Numbered from the stretch's first letter, positions 1 to 12,790 are shown. The stretch is 64,000 bases of DNA from Undaria pinnatifida (GCA_012845835.1 JABAKD010000009.1:11703455-11767454), one strand, 5' to 3'. Notes: generated from the sequence alone by a model not told the origin. A program made the numbers and translations.

Positions 1-59
1 GAGGGAAGGGCGGAGATTTGTCAAGGCCGGGGGGGCGGGGGCTGGGGGGGGGGGCGGGG

Positions 60-180
60 TACTAGATGGGGGGAGCAACTCAATCTGTGCAGCAGCTATA
101 AACCCTTGACAAATCTAACGGTTGTGGGAGGAACGCATCAGTTTATCATGTAAGTATGTCCTGTAAATCGCACTGCAGGT
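60..180 (+). repeat. Foldback family R1, inner-subunit fragment
   Basis: CTATAAACCC, CAAATCTAACGG and GCATCAGTTTATCATGTAAGTA match the inner part of the copy at 1195-1545, next to a G-rich run as in the other copies. The rest of 1-60 and 181-1190 shows no gene; a CAG/AACA-rich stretch lies at 655-830. Confidence 0.6.
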
Positions 181-1194
181 GAGGAGAGGGGGGAGGGTCT
201 TCGAAAGGAGGGGCACAGGGGGAAGGGGGGATTTTTACCCGCTTTAGATCGTATATATGTATACAAGGACCGCAGTACAACAAACAGCTACAACTCCGGA
301 TACTTGCGCCTTCTTTTTATGGCGCCTCAAAGTGCGACACGAGCACTCGAGTTGGCAACAACAGCCGATGAAAACTGGCCACCATATGATACTCGTAAAT
401 ATACGTACCGCCGTTCAAGATATGACGAATAATACCTAATAAACGAAACTATTAATAAAAAAAGATAAAAAGTATGATATGATTTACCGTCAGGTACAAT
501 AATAGCACCCCCCAAGCAGGGCACAATCAATCAGCGTTTGTTTGACCTCAAAAATAACACCCCGGGTGGTGTGTACCGCACAACACGTACATGTCATCAG
601 AGCCGGTTCCCTCTTTCGTCGTGTAGACTGCACGTGGAAGGAAAATTCGCACCCGTCAGCAGCAGCAGCACGCAGCAAACAGCAGTAATAGGCACCACCA
701 TCATCGCGCTACAATCAGCACACACAACAAACTACGTCAAACCAACAGATTTCAACATCGATCGGCATCACAGCAGCAGCAAAGCAGCAGTACAAGCGCA
801 CAACAAGTAGCAGCATAGCAGTGACAGCAATGTGTCACAAAAGTCACGACTACCCCCTGCGCGCTCACTTCAAGAGACAGAACTTAAGACGTATCGTCGA
901 GCGAAACGCGCCTAGTCGGCAAGTCGTCAGGACACAACAGGCAGACAGGCAGACATGAAAGAAGGTGAAACTTTGGCAGGGAGGGCATGTAGACGACACT
1001 AGAGAGGTCAGGTCCACACAAACGACGTGTCGCAACAAGAAAACAGAAAGACAAACAGACGCAGCAGACCAACAGCAACAGCAGATGACACAGACAGGCC
1101 TGGATCTACCCAGTGCCACCGGCGCCGCCCGACCATTTCCAATCCGTTGTGTTTTGTTGTTGTAATTCACGGCATGCGAAGGAACTATGATAGG

Positions 1195-1545
1195 TATTAT
1201 ATTATGAATGAAATAAAATGCACTCCAGACAGATACACTCCATGGACCAGCTGTGAGATCGAAGATTTCGTCGAAACTCATATTTGCAAACTGTGTGTGA
1301 TACTCCGATCGCGCGTATTATTTGGTGTGTGTCCTCCATATATAGGTCGGGGACTCCCCTTGGAACTACAGTGTAGCTTGTACCAGGGTCAACAGGATGC
1401 TGTTAATCGATCTGTGCACGGAAACTATAAAACCCCTTTTGGGGGGGGACAAAATCTGACGGACTGTGGAATGCATCAGTTTAATGTGTATATCCTGTAA
1501 TCATACGACCGGGGGCAGGTAAAGGGGGGATAGGCCGCGTAAATG
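1195..1545 (+). repeat. Dispersed foldback family R1 copy
   Basis: This holds the ordered blocks AGCTGTGAGATCGAAGATTT, GTGTGATACTCCGATCGCGC, TATAGGTCGGGGACTCCCC, GAAACTATAAAACCC and GACAAAATCTGACGG. All recur at 23.1, 31.2, 35.2 and 48.9 kb. A 157-codon frame across it is not preserved between copies. Confidence 0.8.
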
Positions 1546-2052
1546 AATAGGATCTTACTGCACGCGTAATGCTAGAAGGCGATGGTGGGGGAGGCGGGGA
1601 AGGGGGGGTGGAGGGCGCGTGTTAATTGAAACTTGAAGACCATGTAAATGAATTGGAGCAGGCATTATATATACATCGTGTTATCGGCGTCCTACATAGC
1701 ACCCAGCAATACACACGGGCTATAGATTATGGCTGTGAGTCAGTAATATGATTTCAAGGGTATATCCGTGTGGTACTTCGAAGTATATATTATTGGCATC
1801 ATGCAACATACCAGGTATCATATATATGCCACGGTGCACATAATAACTGTTACGAGGTATATATCGTTTTCCACCCGACATTGTGCAGTGCCTTTCTGCT
1901 AAATACGTACCAGGTGCAGTGCATTAGTATCCAAGATCACCAGAAGCTTTATGGTATCTGTCGATGATGGTGCATGACGCGAAAGCCGGTCCATCGCTCT
2001 CGCCCAGCATTCCCCTTCCCCCCTCCCCCGGAGAGGCCTGCTTGAAGCCGCC

Positions 2053-3204
2053 GTGCCGCTCTCTGTTTATATATCTCTGTTGCCATGCTCTTCGTCATTT
2101 GTTACTACCTATTACATACACCCCCGCCCCCCGCCTTCCCTTGTACATGAATATGCCAGACGCCACGTATTCGCACCCTCTTACCGCATCTACAGTACAT
2201 ATCATCCCCACACCATCAGTACTACCAGTCCCGCTCCTGTTTCCTCCCTCCCCTTCCCAGCAGTCTGGCGGTCGATGCACGCTTGTATCAGTGCACCCAA
2301 TTTCGTCAAGATGGGTTCATCGATACACAAGCTTGCGCTAAGAGACTGTCACGCTGCTAGGGGGGGGGGGGGGGGGGGGGGGAGGGGGTCAACAGGAGGG
2401 GAACAAACAGATATTACCGATAGTGTGGCGATGGCACGTAGATGCGAAGCAAAGGACATATATACATACCCGATATGTATCAGTGCACTCACCCGTCGCG
2501 AAATCGCACCTCGGTGGTTACCGAGAAGGCGTTCCATACGCTTAAAACGCCTGTTCTGGCCAGGGACTCCCCGTCCGCCCGCCCCTTCGACGACGCTTGC
2601 TGCTAACTGGTGGAATGTAGCACTGCCTTCGTTTCCGACGCGTCAAAATATTTCCGCGGTGAGGATAGCGAGATGGTTGCTGCGCCCGGGGAAGAGAAAA
2701 AAAAAAAAAAACGCGCATTATAGTGGTTGCACTTGCACGGCTCAGATGCGGAAGCAGCTGATTATTGGCCCATCTCCACTAGCGCTGCCTGCACGCATGC
2801 CGATTTATTCTAAGAACTCCCCACATTGTGAATCTGCGAGCGTGACGTCGAGGAGCATCACTTACGTCCGTCCGACCTCCCTCCGGAGAGGGCCAGGGAA
2901 GGCGGGGGGATTAGTGTGGCGCCGTACTGATCGCATCGGAGACCTCCCCTTGTTCGTGAGTCCCAAGCGGTCAGACGAACTGGACATGAGAGTGAAGGAC
3001 ACCATTTTCGATGGCAACGTATTGCAGAAGTGTCGACGTTTGAAAGGCGACGCGTTTTTGTACTTTTTTGTTGGCGGATGGACAGTAGCATGGAGGGTGC
3101 GAGAAAACGCGTGGACCAGCGACTGGTGCACGAAGTCTACCGGAAACGCCCCTTTTTTTTGCAGTTCTTGCCACGTCCCACATCGGACCACGTACCACTC
3201 CTAG
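2053..3204 (+). CDS. Unrecognised 383-codon open frame, doubtful
   Basis: This is the longest open frame in the window that is not a simple repeat. It crosses a run of 23 G (2360-2382, coding poly-Gly) and an A run near 2698. The Pro/Ser-rich first third and Arg-rich middle show no domain, signal peptide or membrane segment, and both strands are open in several frames, so low stop density may explain it. The last 100 codons look most protein-like. No intron signals or neighbours support it, so I do not assign a function. Confidence 0.15.
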   Translation: MPLSVYISLLPCSSSFVTTYYIHPRPPPSLVHEYARRHVFAPSYRIYSTYHPHTISTTSPAPVSSLPFPAVWRSMHACISAPNFVKMGSSIHKLALRDCHAARGGGGGGGRGSTGGEQTDITDSVAMARRCEAKDIYTYPICISALTRREIAPRWLPRRRSIRLKRLFWPGTPRPPAPSTTLAANWWNVALPSFPTRQNISAVRIARWLLRPGKRKKKKNAHYSGCTCTAQMRKQLIIGPSPLALPARMPIYSKNSPHCESASVTSRSITYVRPTSLRRGPGKAGGLVWRRTDRIGDLPLFVSPKRSDELDMRVKDTIFDGNVLQKCRRLKGDAFLYFFVGGWTVAWRVRENAWTSDWCTKSTGNAPFFCSSCHVPHRTTYHS

Positions 3205-3269
3205 TGTTCTCGCCATACCTTCAGGCCTGGCGGCACCTTGGTCAAGCAGCTGACCGCTAGCGTCGTGGA

Positions 3270-4560
3270 CGGCCTTCGTCGACCAGATGCCAGCTAGCGT
3301 CGTGGACGGTCAGGGGTCGAGGACCCACGACGATGACAGGAAGGGTAGTGAATGGATGAGCACCTGCTGCGGATCGTCGCTGTAACCACCAAGGTCGACA
3401 TCTCGATGACCCGCTTCAAACTTCAACTAGCTAACGGATCACCAAGAGGCTAGAACAAGGAGAAAATGGGAGGAGGATGGGGTGGCTGATAGACCCACAC
3501 CCGGAGGGGGTGGGGGCGGTGATAGATAGACCCACACCCCAGGCGGGAGGGGGGGGGGGGTGATGGACCCACTCCAATGGTGTGGGGATGGAGCCCGGAT
3601 GAGCGGCTTGGGGATGGAACCCGCATGCGGCTTCTGATATTCGAATATTATGAGAGGTTAGACGGACGTGGGAATGCCGTAAAGGAGGTTGAGACAAGGA
3701 CAACAGGTGGAGCAGGTCCGTACTCTACGCCCGAAGCTGGGAACGGAGAGGGCTACGCAGACTTATATGTACAGTTATTTCACGAGGGTTTCTTGGTTGG
3801 TTATTCCTGGGTTTTCTTGTCTGTGTGGCTAAGTTTGTGAGTGATTTGATTGAATGGCAAACACACGATGAATATACTAGTTTTAAACTTACTTGTTCTT
3901 ATCATTTAGACTACGTTTAGACTTCACGACCGTCTACAACGAGCGAGAGCACGTGGGCTAGGGTGATGATAGGCGTCTCGCCGTAGAAGGCAGCGTCTTA
4001 TTCTACCACCAGCGGCTGGCAGCGGGGGTGTTTAGCAGACGCGATGGAGGATACATGGCGGGAAAAGGAGAAGTACTCAAGGAGCGCCAGTTGCAGGTCG
4101 TCTACTAACTAGGTTATCACCCAGAGGTCACCATCTCGCCGAAGATGTCTCGCTTCACACTGCAACTAGTTGCGGGGCAGCCAAGAGACTGCAGAAGAAG
4201 CAAAGCGGGGGCAGGGGGGGGGGGTAGACCAACCCACGCCCATGGCTTGCCGATGGAGTCTCGATGCGGCTTGCAGGATTTTAACATTGAACGGCAGACG
4301 AGCTCGCAATTACGTAGAATAGGTAAAAGGGCAAAGCAAAAAGAAAATATGAGAACAATAAAAGAGGGAGCAGCAAAGACATTAACAGGCAGGGGGAGTA
4401 GGTCGATGCGCTAGCCCGGTAGTAGACAACGAATGGAAAAGCTACATTTGTACTACAGCAATATTAGTACCAGTAGGCTTCTCTTGAGGTTTCTTTCTAT
4501 TTTGTGCATGTATTTTGTAACTGTTCGTGTGAGTGATTGTGAAAGTATGCTGCAAATTGC
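3270..4560 (+). repeat. Degenerate direct duplication of about 0.65 kb
   Basis: The blocks around 3391-3455 (ACCCGCTTCAAACTTCAACTAG), 3529-3630 and 3786-3865 recur in order at 4126-4197, 4212-4280 and 4471-4560. No protein family is recognised. Short frames of 87-89 codons in the two units do not look alike. Confidence 0.5.
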
Positions 4561-4604
4561 CATCTGATGCCAAACAGACGTGATAATGATCTAATAAATG
4601 TTAT

Positions 4605-4975
4605 TACCCGGCCGGTCGCCCCGGTGGTCTATTGGTTTTCCTCGAATGCTAATACTACTGCTGTAGATACAGTTGGTGCTGGGGTTAGAGTCCCACGTGT
4701 GGCTCGGGCTTTTGAGTTTGTTCGCAAAAATAACAAAAAAAAGAAAAGGGATCAACTGGGCTGAGAGCGCCTAGCAGCTTGGGCCGGCGCAATTCTTCGA
4801 GTCGAGTCGACGAGGGAAGAAGGGAATGATTTATTTCTTCTCTCGCGATAAAAATGGAGGCATCAATGTGCCGTGGTCCGTGCTGAGGAGAGGGGAGAAG
4901 AGCCTGTGTAATGACGCAGTGGCCCTGGATCACCTGAGTTACATCTACATCTATCTAGGGAGGAAAAAAAAAAGA
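4605..4975 (+). mobile_element. tRNA-derived SINE copy, diverged
   Basis: The head CGGTCGCCCCGGTGGTCTAT carries A box TGGTCTATTGG (4625-4635) and B-like GGTTAGAGTCC (4683-4693). The body keeps CGATAAAAATGGAGGCA and a diverged GCCTGTG...GGCCCTGG block, then a terminal A-rich run near 4962. Confidence 0.65.
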
Positions 4976-5651
4976 GAGAACAGAAAGGTGCGAAGATAAT
5001 ATCGTAGATGGGATGAGGCAAAAGAAAAAGAAAAAAAAGTAACACGGTCATGCCCCAGTCGTTGATGATAGCGATCGAACGCAAAACGCAACCAACCATG
5101 TAATAATCAGCTCCCCAGTCGTGCCACGGGTAGGCGGGGGGGGGGGGTCGTTTCGTCCCACAAAAACGTTCCGACTGACCGGGAGGCTCCTCAGACCGAG
5201 GACCCATCTACTCGTATGTACTATGTACCCGATGATACTTTTGCGATCCCGTTTCTGTGTTGCATGCTCCTTCCTCCGGTAGAGCTCACCAGTTTTCGAC
5301 AGCACGGTTGACGCAGACTGTGTACAAGACGGAGGGGTTTCACGCGACATTGTTGGTATAGTCTATATAATTTTAAGGGTATGTCAACCATGTTGTCGAA
5401 AAAGCGGTAAGGTACCCTCTGCTCCTCCTCCGCTTCACGCCTAGACTATACCTCCAGCTCACCCATGGAATTGTTGTTGCTCGGGTTGCCCGCGTACAGA
5501 GAATACCTTTTTTTTCCCGTTTTGCCGTGTCTACGTACGGTATAATAATAGAGCTTTACGTCGTCTTGGGAACGTGGGAAAATGGGCATCCCCCCCCCTT
5601 ATACCGATGGGGTGTCATATTGTGCTTTTCACGATGGATGGAACTACCCCT

Positions 5652-5680
5652 CTAACGCTAACCCTAACCCTAACCCTGAC
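5652..5680 (+). repeat. Interstitial telomere-like (CCCTAA)n
   Basis: Three uninterrupted CCCTAA units with one variant on each side. The complementary type (GGGTTAGGGTTAGCGTTAGGG) is near 9493-9515. Both are short. Confidence 0.8.
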
Positions 5681-6011
5681 ACATAGGAAATATACGGATG
5701 AGCGCCACCTAATAATGGCGTCACTGAGGGTGAAACGGATGAAATGACACAATACGAGTGATGTGTATCATCGCCGTATCGACGGTGTGGCAAAGCCCTC
5801 TCCCCGAAAACGGGAGTCGGTTTGTTGTAGGTCAGTCAGTACAACTCGGCGTGTCGTTTGCGGTAGGGCGACATGCATGCATGTACCATACATACCGGTA
5901 TCATGTGTGTACCGGTATCATACACGAACGGTCAGCCAACAATAACAACGCACTTCGTCAGATATGTTAATTTGGATGGTAGAATCAGATGTGAAGCGTG
6001 TAAAGTTTTGT

Positions 6012-6031
6012 CATATACTCCGGAGTATATG
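6012..6031. repeat. Perfect 20-bp palindrome
   Basis: CATATACTCCGGAGTATATG equals its own reverse complement. A related site with a 16-bp palindromic core (TATACTCCGGAGTATA) is at 50322-50337 in similar flanking sequence. Confidence 0.9.
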
Positions 6032-6115
6032 TTATTATTAAAATGTATGTACCTGTGGTAGGCTTCTTTCTTTAAGGCTTAGTTTCCCTTCGGGCGGGGT
6101 TTTCTTCTTCCGGGA

Positions 6116-6335
6116 CCCTGCTTCCGACTGGCTGTAACTTTTTTGATGATCTCGATATCTTTATCTTGATCGGTGGACGTTGTCACAGCGCCAATATAGA
6201 AATGTAGTTTATAGCTCAGTTTACAGTCCCTGCTTCCGACTGGCTGTAATTTTTAGTGATCGCGAGATTTATTTTGATCGGCGTGGACGTTGTCACAGCG
6301 CCAATATGGAAATGCAGTTTATAGCTCTATCTATG
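6116..6335 (+). repeat. Two-copy 112-bp tandem duplication
   Basis: Both units start CCCTGCTTCCGACTGGCTGT and contain GTGGACGTTGTCACAGCGCC and CAGTTTATAGCTC. A few indels separate them. Confidence 0.85.
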
Positions 6336-6549
6336 TAGTCTTTAGTCCTCAGTTTAGTCGTGCATTGTCGTTATTAGTATGTTGTCGTTGCTCACTGTCC
6401 GTTGGTCTGACGACGATGATGGCGATGCAGGCGGCGGGCAGGCTGAGACCAACTAACCTGTTGTCATGTTCTACCACGTAGTAGGTATGCTTTGTGACCG
6501 TGATGTGCACTTCTATGAGCGTGATGTGCACTTCTTTAATACCTGGTAG

Positions 6550-6640
6550 TAACCAATAATTTCCAACTTCTAAAAATATCCTACTCTAACTCCAAGTGTT
6601 TTGTCCCCATGTGTCGGAACTGCGGTGCTATAAGGGTTAA
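6550..6640 (-). repeat. Dispersed repeat R4 copy
   Basis: The reverse complement holds AGCACCGCAGTTCCGACA and GGGACAAAACACTTGGAG then AGTTGGAAAT. The same ordered blocks occur at 24205-24300 (+), 42625-42700 (-) and 52478-52575 (+). Confidence 0.7.
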
Positions 6641-8125
6641 CTAGTAGTAGACTATATCCATAGTAGTGGCATGGACCAAACTTTCACAGGTATGACATAC
6701 CACATGTATGTGTATAGAACATGCAGCACCAGGCAGTCCTCCGCTCGCTGTCTTCACGGTGGTATCCTTATTATTTCCAGTATACTATGCTCTTATTTGC
6801 TGTCATTATCCTTCGTACCTGGCATGAGATACAACACACCACTCGAGCATTATTGTTACATATCGGTAGAGAGGACTACTCAACGAAGTGAGCTTTGATT
6901 GAAGTGTGTACCATGTATGCACACCGAGCGTTGGTTGCCGAATGGCGAACGAAGTTATGGTACGTAGTATCTGAGAGTTGGTACACCTATCATCGTTGAC
7001 CGTGTATGTGTATGAGACGTTCCAGGCATAGTGTACGAAACATCACGTGAATCAATCTCTACAAATCAGCACCATGTAAAACCTCTCAAGGATACTCGTA
7101 CTCGTAATGTACTTGCCGGCATTACCCTGGTGTGTGCTATATGATACCAGGTATATATATGCCATGTCATACCAGGTATACTATGATCGAATAGGTTTTG
7201 CGCTCCACAATGACTGGAAAGGCTAACAAGCATGATAGACAAATAAAACATCAACATAGTCTACACACCGTACACGTTGTCGGTGGCATAAAAACGGCAC
7301 ACATGTAATGTACGTACGTACATGAATACCAGGTGTACAAGTAGACGAAATATATGCCAGAGGTACGAGCAACCAACCACCCGCCGTGTATGCCACCACC
7401 ACCTCTCCTTCTCCTCCTCCTCCTGGTTTTAACAGATCAAAAACTATTTTTTTTTGCTACTTTGGTCTTATTTAATAACTTGCGGTTGCATGCAGCTGTT
7501 TTTGTGACACTGCTGCTGTAGAGATATACTCTATAACTGTGAATATGTAGTAAATTTTATTAGTATTATATAGCAGTAGTCTATCATTATGAACCAGGTC
7601 GTAAATAGTCATTAGTCTGGTCTCCGGCCCCTTCTTCCCAAATAACTTCGTGGCAACCAGCATGTATGTCGATTTTCCGACCGCTCAATAACTTAAATCC
7701 GTTCATTCTCTCCCACAAAGAATGTTTTACATATGATTACGGCCCATCCGTATATGTATCCACTATGAGCACACATGCATGCCCACTTCGCGTACGAATA
7801 ACAACCCGTTATTCTTATATTTGCCCAAGGAAGAGTTCTGACGACGTCATTCATTGACTAGTACAGGCATATTCTAGCGGGAAATATACATTTTGTATTA
7901 CCGCGTTGATACGAAGTATGACAGCGAGCGCCAGTCTGGTCCACATCACATCGCATCCCTCACCCCCCCCGCCCCCCCCCCCACAACCCCTTTCCGTCCC
8001 CAAGGAGAAGAGGAGCAGCACCACCATTTCGATTAGCCGTGTTCCAATCGCGTCCTCTGATTGAATGCCTTGGTTAGTAATCCTTGTCCTTGCGTACGTG
8101 TGACCCAAACATAGCAAAGAATGAC

Positions 8126-8553
8126 CCACCCGCTCACTCACCCACCCACTCACTCACCCAATCACGCTCACTCACTCACTCACTCACTCACTCACTCACT
8201 CACTCACTCACTCACTCACTCACTCACTCACTCACTCACTCACTCACGCACTCCCTCTCTCACTCACTCACTCACTCACTCACTCTCTCACTCACTCCCT
8301 CACCCACTCCCTCACTCCCTCACTCCCTCACTCCCTCACTCCCTCACTCCCTCACCCACTCACTCACTCACTCACTCACTCACTCACTCACTCACTCACT
8401 CACTCACTCTCTCACTCACTCACTCACTCACTCACTCACTCTCTCACTCACTCCCTCACCCACGCACTCACTCCCTCACTCCCTCACTCCCTCACTCCCT
8501 CACTCCCTCACTCCCTCACCCACTCACTCACTCACTCACTCACTCACTCGCTC
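8126..8553 (+). repeat. (CACT)n / (CTCACTCC)n microsatellite
   Basis: About 430 bases of CTCA units with interspersed CTCACTCC and CTCACCCA higher-order blocks; the order of variants is itself duplicated (8280-8355 and 8437-8520). Long Thr-His-Ser-Leu frames are artefacts. Confidence 0.95.
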
Positions 8554-8814
8554 GCTTTCCTCTCGGTGTATGAAACGATCTTCCTTCAACCCTCTCTCTC
8601 GCCAACTCCTTTTTGGAGCCCGGACGGGTCTTCACCGTACCTGTCGCCCTATCGTCTGCAAACTATTGGTATTATTACTACTAAACTTTATTAGTCATAA
8701 ACTTGCATACATCCTCTCTCTCCAGTGCTCAGCCTCTGCCCTCGGATCCCCTCTCCGCCTCGCTTGCCTCCAACACCTCAACCACCCCCCCACACACACT
8801 CATGTGCACGAAAG

Positions 8815-9032
8815 TAAGCACACAAGGTGCCGAAGTCCGCCTCACAAGAGGTTCTTGGTAGGATGCAGCTCACCCTTCGTGCGACTCGCCTCCCGGCGCT
8901 TCGCGCTTGGTGCACGCACGATGTCTGCCTGGTCGGCAAAACCCCGACGTTCTCCGTCGTGGCGTTGTAGGGATGCAGGCGTTTATGGTCATACGACTAC
9001 GGCCATTCACAAAACTGAGTACACCCCCCCCT
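8815..9032 (-). repeat. Dispersed repeat R5 copy
   Basis: The reverse complement aligns with 38955-39185: ACCAGGCAGACAT, CACCAAGCGCGAAGCGCC, CATCCTACCAAGAAC and GCGGACTTCGGCACCTTGTG. No domain recognised. Confidence 0.75.
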
Positions 9033-9699
9033 GTCCCCCTGTCATGCGGCGGCCATGCATGACACCGATTGCACTCCCCCCTTTTGCGGTCGAGCTTTCC
9101 TTTGATAACGCTGACAACGCCCCCCCCCCCACGCCCTGCCCCGCATCAAATCAACGCCGTGGCCCCCCCTGAGTGGTCGGTGTGTCCCCCAAGAAGAGTC
9201 ATTTTTCGAAAGAGTCAGTCCTTTTTTTTACGGGGCGCCCATGTTTTGGAGACAACGCACCTGGTATGTTGTTAAAACTAGATAAAAATGTTTTTTTGCA
9301 GCTAGCTACTATTAACAAAAAAAAGGGTTAAGATCGGAGGTTCGGGGGGTTTTCCCGAAATTTCGCCTGTTTGTGTAAAAAAAATCAGAAAAAGCTCACC
9401 GCCGGTTTTTAGAGGCCCATGTACTGATGATTCACTTGTTGCTCAAGCAGTATTGATGATGTTTGATTGGGTGGGGGTCAGAATTGGAGAGTGGGTTAGG
9501 GTTAGCGTTAGGGTTGGGATTGTCGATTGGGTTGGGGTTTGCATCAGGGGTAGTCCTCTTTTCCTCGTCACAGTCATCCAACGGTACGTAGGGGTTTCGC
9601 GTACTGGATTCTAAATGTTTTTTTTTTTTTCTGAGCTTCTCGAGAGAGTGTGGAAAGTATCGGTTAGCATGGTACGTTTACGATTATACTTGTGTTAGC

Positions 9700-9935
9700 A
9701 CTAGTTGCACGGTAGCGCATGCATGTGTTGGTGGGGTTGCGCGAACAAACGTCTTTTTTGAGGTCATCTTTCGGATGATGATGATGATGATCATGATGAT
9801 GATGACGATGATGACGATGATGATGATGATGATGATGATGGTGTCGACATGTAGCTCCTCATGTCACGGGCTCGGAAAATTCTTGGAATCTGCTGCACCC
9901 CCTATACCTAGCGTGGGATAACTTCGGGTACGCAG
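9700..9935 (+). repeat. Dispersed repeat R6 copy with GAT microsatellite
   Basis: GGTTGCGCGAACAAACG, TCTTTCGG(GAT)n (9775-9840), GGAATCTGCTGCACCCC. The same blocks lie at 15740-15900 and 30800-31090. Confidence 0.65.
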
Positions 9936-12430
9936 GGGCCCGTCAACCAGCGCGTCGAGTATGTATCATTACTAAACTAACCTCATGTTTTTTTTTGTGT
10001 GTGTGTTGTCAACAATATATTTCGACGAAAGAAAACTGGAATGGGAGGCCGAAAAGGCCACGAAGCATGCACGTGAAAAAACGCCACCACTCGCAGTCGG
10101 AGATAATTTTCTCGAATATCCCCCAAGGGTGTCTTCTTCTCGGATTTTTTTTGTGTTTTGTTTTCTATGAGCGGACAGAGAAATTTTGCTGTGCCCTTCG
10201 GGCGTTTTCAGTGTAGCACAAACAAGGAAAAATCTCATCATCAAACAGATTCTGCACTCATTTTCGGACCTAACGGGTCTTAACTTCATTTCTCCAGTGA
10301 GAAGCTTCCGAGATTTTTACACGCCAGAGGTTAACGGCCTTTGAGAAACCAAGGGAAAAACACTATTATTGTTTTTTTTTTCGATTAGACGGCAGTCACA
10401 CAAATCAGCCGGAGAGCTGCTGTGGGTGTAGATAGAGAGACGATGAGCGAACCCCAACGTTTTGGAGCTATGCACGGATATAAATATATATGTACACAAA
10501 AAGCGCACAGACAGCTAGCTTGCTGACAGAGTAATCGTCGTCGTTCGTACGAGTGTACCGCTGCATGTTCTGTTCCCGGACGGAGGGTTGTTAAGATGGC
10601 ATTTTTCAAGCAAGTGTTCTTGGTCGAGTGTTCGACACGAACGGGCCCCAAAACGTCGACGAAGCAGAACGCACCAAAGTCAAGCGCGCTGGCAGCCACG
10701 GCAACAATCGCGCGCCTGTAAAACAATGTGATGGCAACTACTACGTGCGTCGCCGAGACCCCTCCAGAGGGTCGTTTACCTCTTGGATTCGGTCCGACAC
10801 AATTAATTGTTGATTCTACGAATAGGTTGATTCTATTCACAGCGCACACAAATTCAGCATTATCCACGACCCTCGACACCTCCACCACAACAGCAGTCGG
10901 GGGCTTCCTGTATGATAGTAGGGCCGGTATATGCCAGCCCCGATACTTTACCGGCACTATTCAGGGCACCGGCACGCTGCGGGGGATGGGGATACAACTC
11001 TAGAGAAATAAGCCGTGCCAAAAGCGATTCCGCCGACACTGCGGAGGGCAGTGGCACTATATTCAACCGGCACTTTTTGGGAGCCCCCCACCGACTGTGT
11101 AGAGTATACGACATGACCCAGCTTATCCGACAAAAGGGTTGATATTTCGCCATAACTCCTCCTTGCGTGTTCGTTCCGAGAAAGCCCTCAAGGCGGTTGG
11201 GGTTAGGGGTGGGTTTTTATGAGGTTTGCCGTCAAACGCTGGCATGTGTTGCGGTGGCGAGATTGTCGAATTATAGATGCTGTCATATGATGTGTCGTAC
11301 CGAGCCGTCTATTACTAGCTATGCGCAGAGGGCTTATAGTCAGAGAGTGTGAGAGGGGTTCAAGCTTTCGGAAGCTCTCTGTTGAACTCTACATAGTGGA
11401 GGGAGAACGACGTTCAGCCGTTCGCTAAGGTTTTCGATATTCTGAAGCCGTATACAGGCGGAATCAGCATCTTGGTGAGTCTGTGGCCTCCAGCTCGTGT
11501 TTGCTGAACACGGCCCCGAAGAACGAAAGAAATCCTCTACTGCTGCTGTCACGTAATATGTCACTGATATTCCTGCGTATCACCCGCATGGCATGCATGT
11601 TGGGTCCTATCGTATTGCGCCTCTCGAACCCTCACTTTGCACTCGCGTGGTTGATCTTGGATTGGCCACATTCCGAGAGAACTGGACATGCTACCTTTCC
11701 GACGCAACAAGGTACAAATGAAGACGGGATACGAACAACGAGGACCAGAGGGCAAGCGAGCGCTGGCAGACCTACAACTACCTCGGAACTGGATTCAAGG
11801 TGAGGTATAGGAAGCCGACTCTTAGACCGTGCATAAATTTGATGAAGCTGGAACAAGGTCTTATATGTGCCCCTAGTGGGCTAGGGGCAGTAAGAAAAAT
11901 ACCGTTGCTCCCTTATTGGCATATGCAGGCCGCAAGGTCTACTCCACCAAAAAAATATTTATTTCAGCTGGTGGTTGCGGAGAGCCGTCCTATGCTCAGG
12001 TCTCGTTGACTACACGGAACAACCAAAACACATTTTTCCCAGAATCGGCGCCATCTAGACAGATACTGATTTTCGACCCCGTGAACCTCCATGCAAGTTT
12101 TTGATATTGGGACGGATCGTTGCCGGGGTCACGATTAGGGTTTGGGTTAGGATGGAGGCTGGGTCGGGTCGGCCAAAATTTCAATAAAAACAAGCAAAAT
12201 TATATTATCCAACCGCGCTTTGAAGAACCAAAGCTATGTGGTATGCTGTGCTGCCCTCCTCTATGGGCTGTGACAGTGAGATGTTACTGTCACTCCTACT
12301 GGCATTGCCCAGAGATCCTTTCCGGACCCCGACATCACCAATCCGAGATTGTTTCGCCAACAGTTTTTTCAGTGCAACAGGAAATTTGGCAAAATCGGAT
12401 GACTGCGTGCGGGGCGCCCCTTCCCCTTCT
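9936..12430. other. Intergenic, no gene seen
   Basis: The longest frame is 190 codons on the minus strand (10957-10385), with no recognisable domain and competing frames on plus. GGTTAGGGTTTGGGTTAGG-like telomere variants are near 12132-12152. Nothing else is supported. Confidence 0.55.
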
Positions 12431-12790
12431 CTGTACAGCACACACGCCGCCAGAACCACGGCCATCACCGTTACCGCCACCGTCACCGTCACCATCACCA
12501 GTATCATCACGATCACCACCACCGCCGCCATCACTGCCACCATCCCCATCACCACCGCCACCAGACCAAAAACCGTTTGATCGGAGTTCGATCGCCTCTT
12601 CCCCCCGCCTACTCCACGCTGTCTTTCCCTTGCGAGTCCTTGCGCAGCACCCGCCCGACTCCGCCCCCACCCTCGCCCCCCGCGCCGTTTGGTCGCTTCT
12701 TCCCTCCGCCTATTCCTCGCCGTTTCCCTTGCGAGCCCTTGCGCAGCACCCGCCCGACCCCCCCATCCCCCGCCCCCCGCCCCCCGCATC
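12430..12790 (+). repeat. CCATCACC array and 99-bp duplication
   Basis: Degenerate CCRTCACC units (12460-12570) precede two copies of a unit ending TTGCGCAGCACCCGCCCGAC, 99 bases apart (12640 and 12739). Pro-rich frames of up to 281 codons (plus) and 240 codons (minus) result from composition. Confidence 0.75.

Larger units (their letters stand above)
4975..8125. other. Intergenic, no gene seen
   Basis: Apart from the telomere-like stretch, the palindrome, the 112-bp duplication and R4 listed separately, this is A/T-rich DNA. It has several ACCAGGTA/TACCTGGT sites (6540, 7146, 7171), a CTC-rich tract at 7400-7425 and a C run at 7965-7982. No frame exceeds about 100 codons. Confidence 0.6.

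Noticed and set aside
865..1281. 138-codon minus frame starting MSFDEIFDLTAG, seen again at 23.3 kb
   Set aside because: Similarity between copies follows from the R1 repeat at the DNA level; frames break at different points.
8084..9172. 362-codon open frame rich in THSL
   Set aside because: It is the six-frame shadow of the (CACT)n microsatellite plus unrelated downstream sequence.
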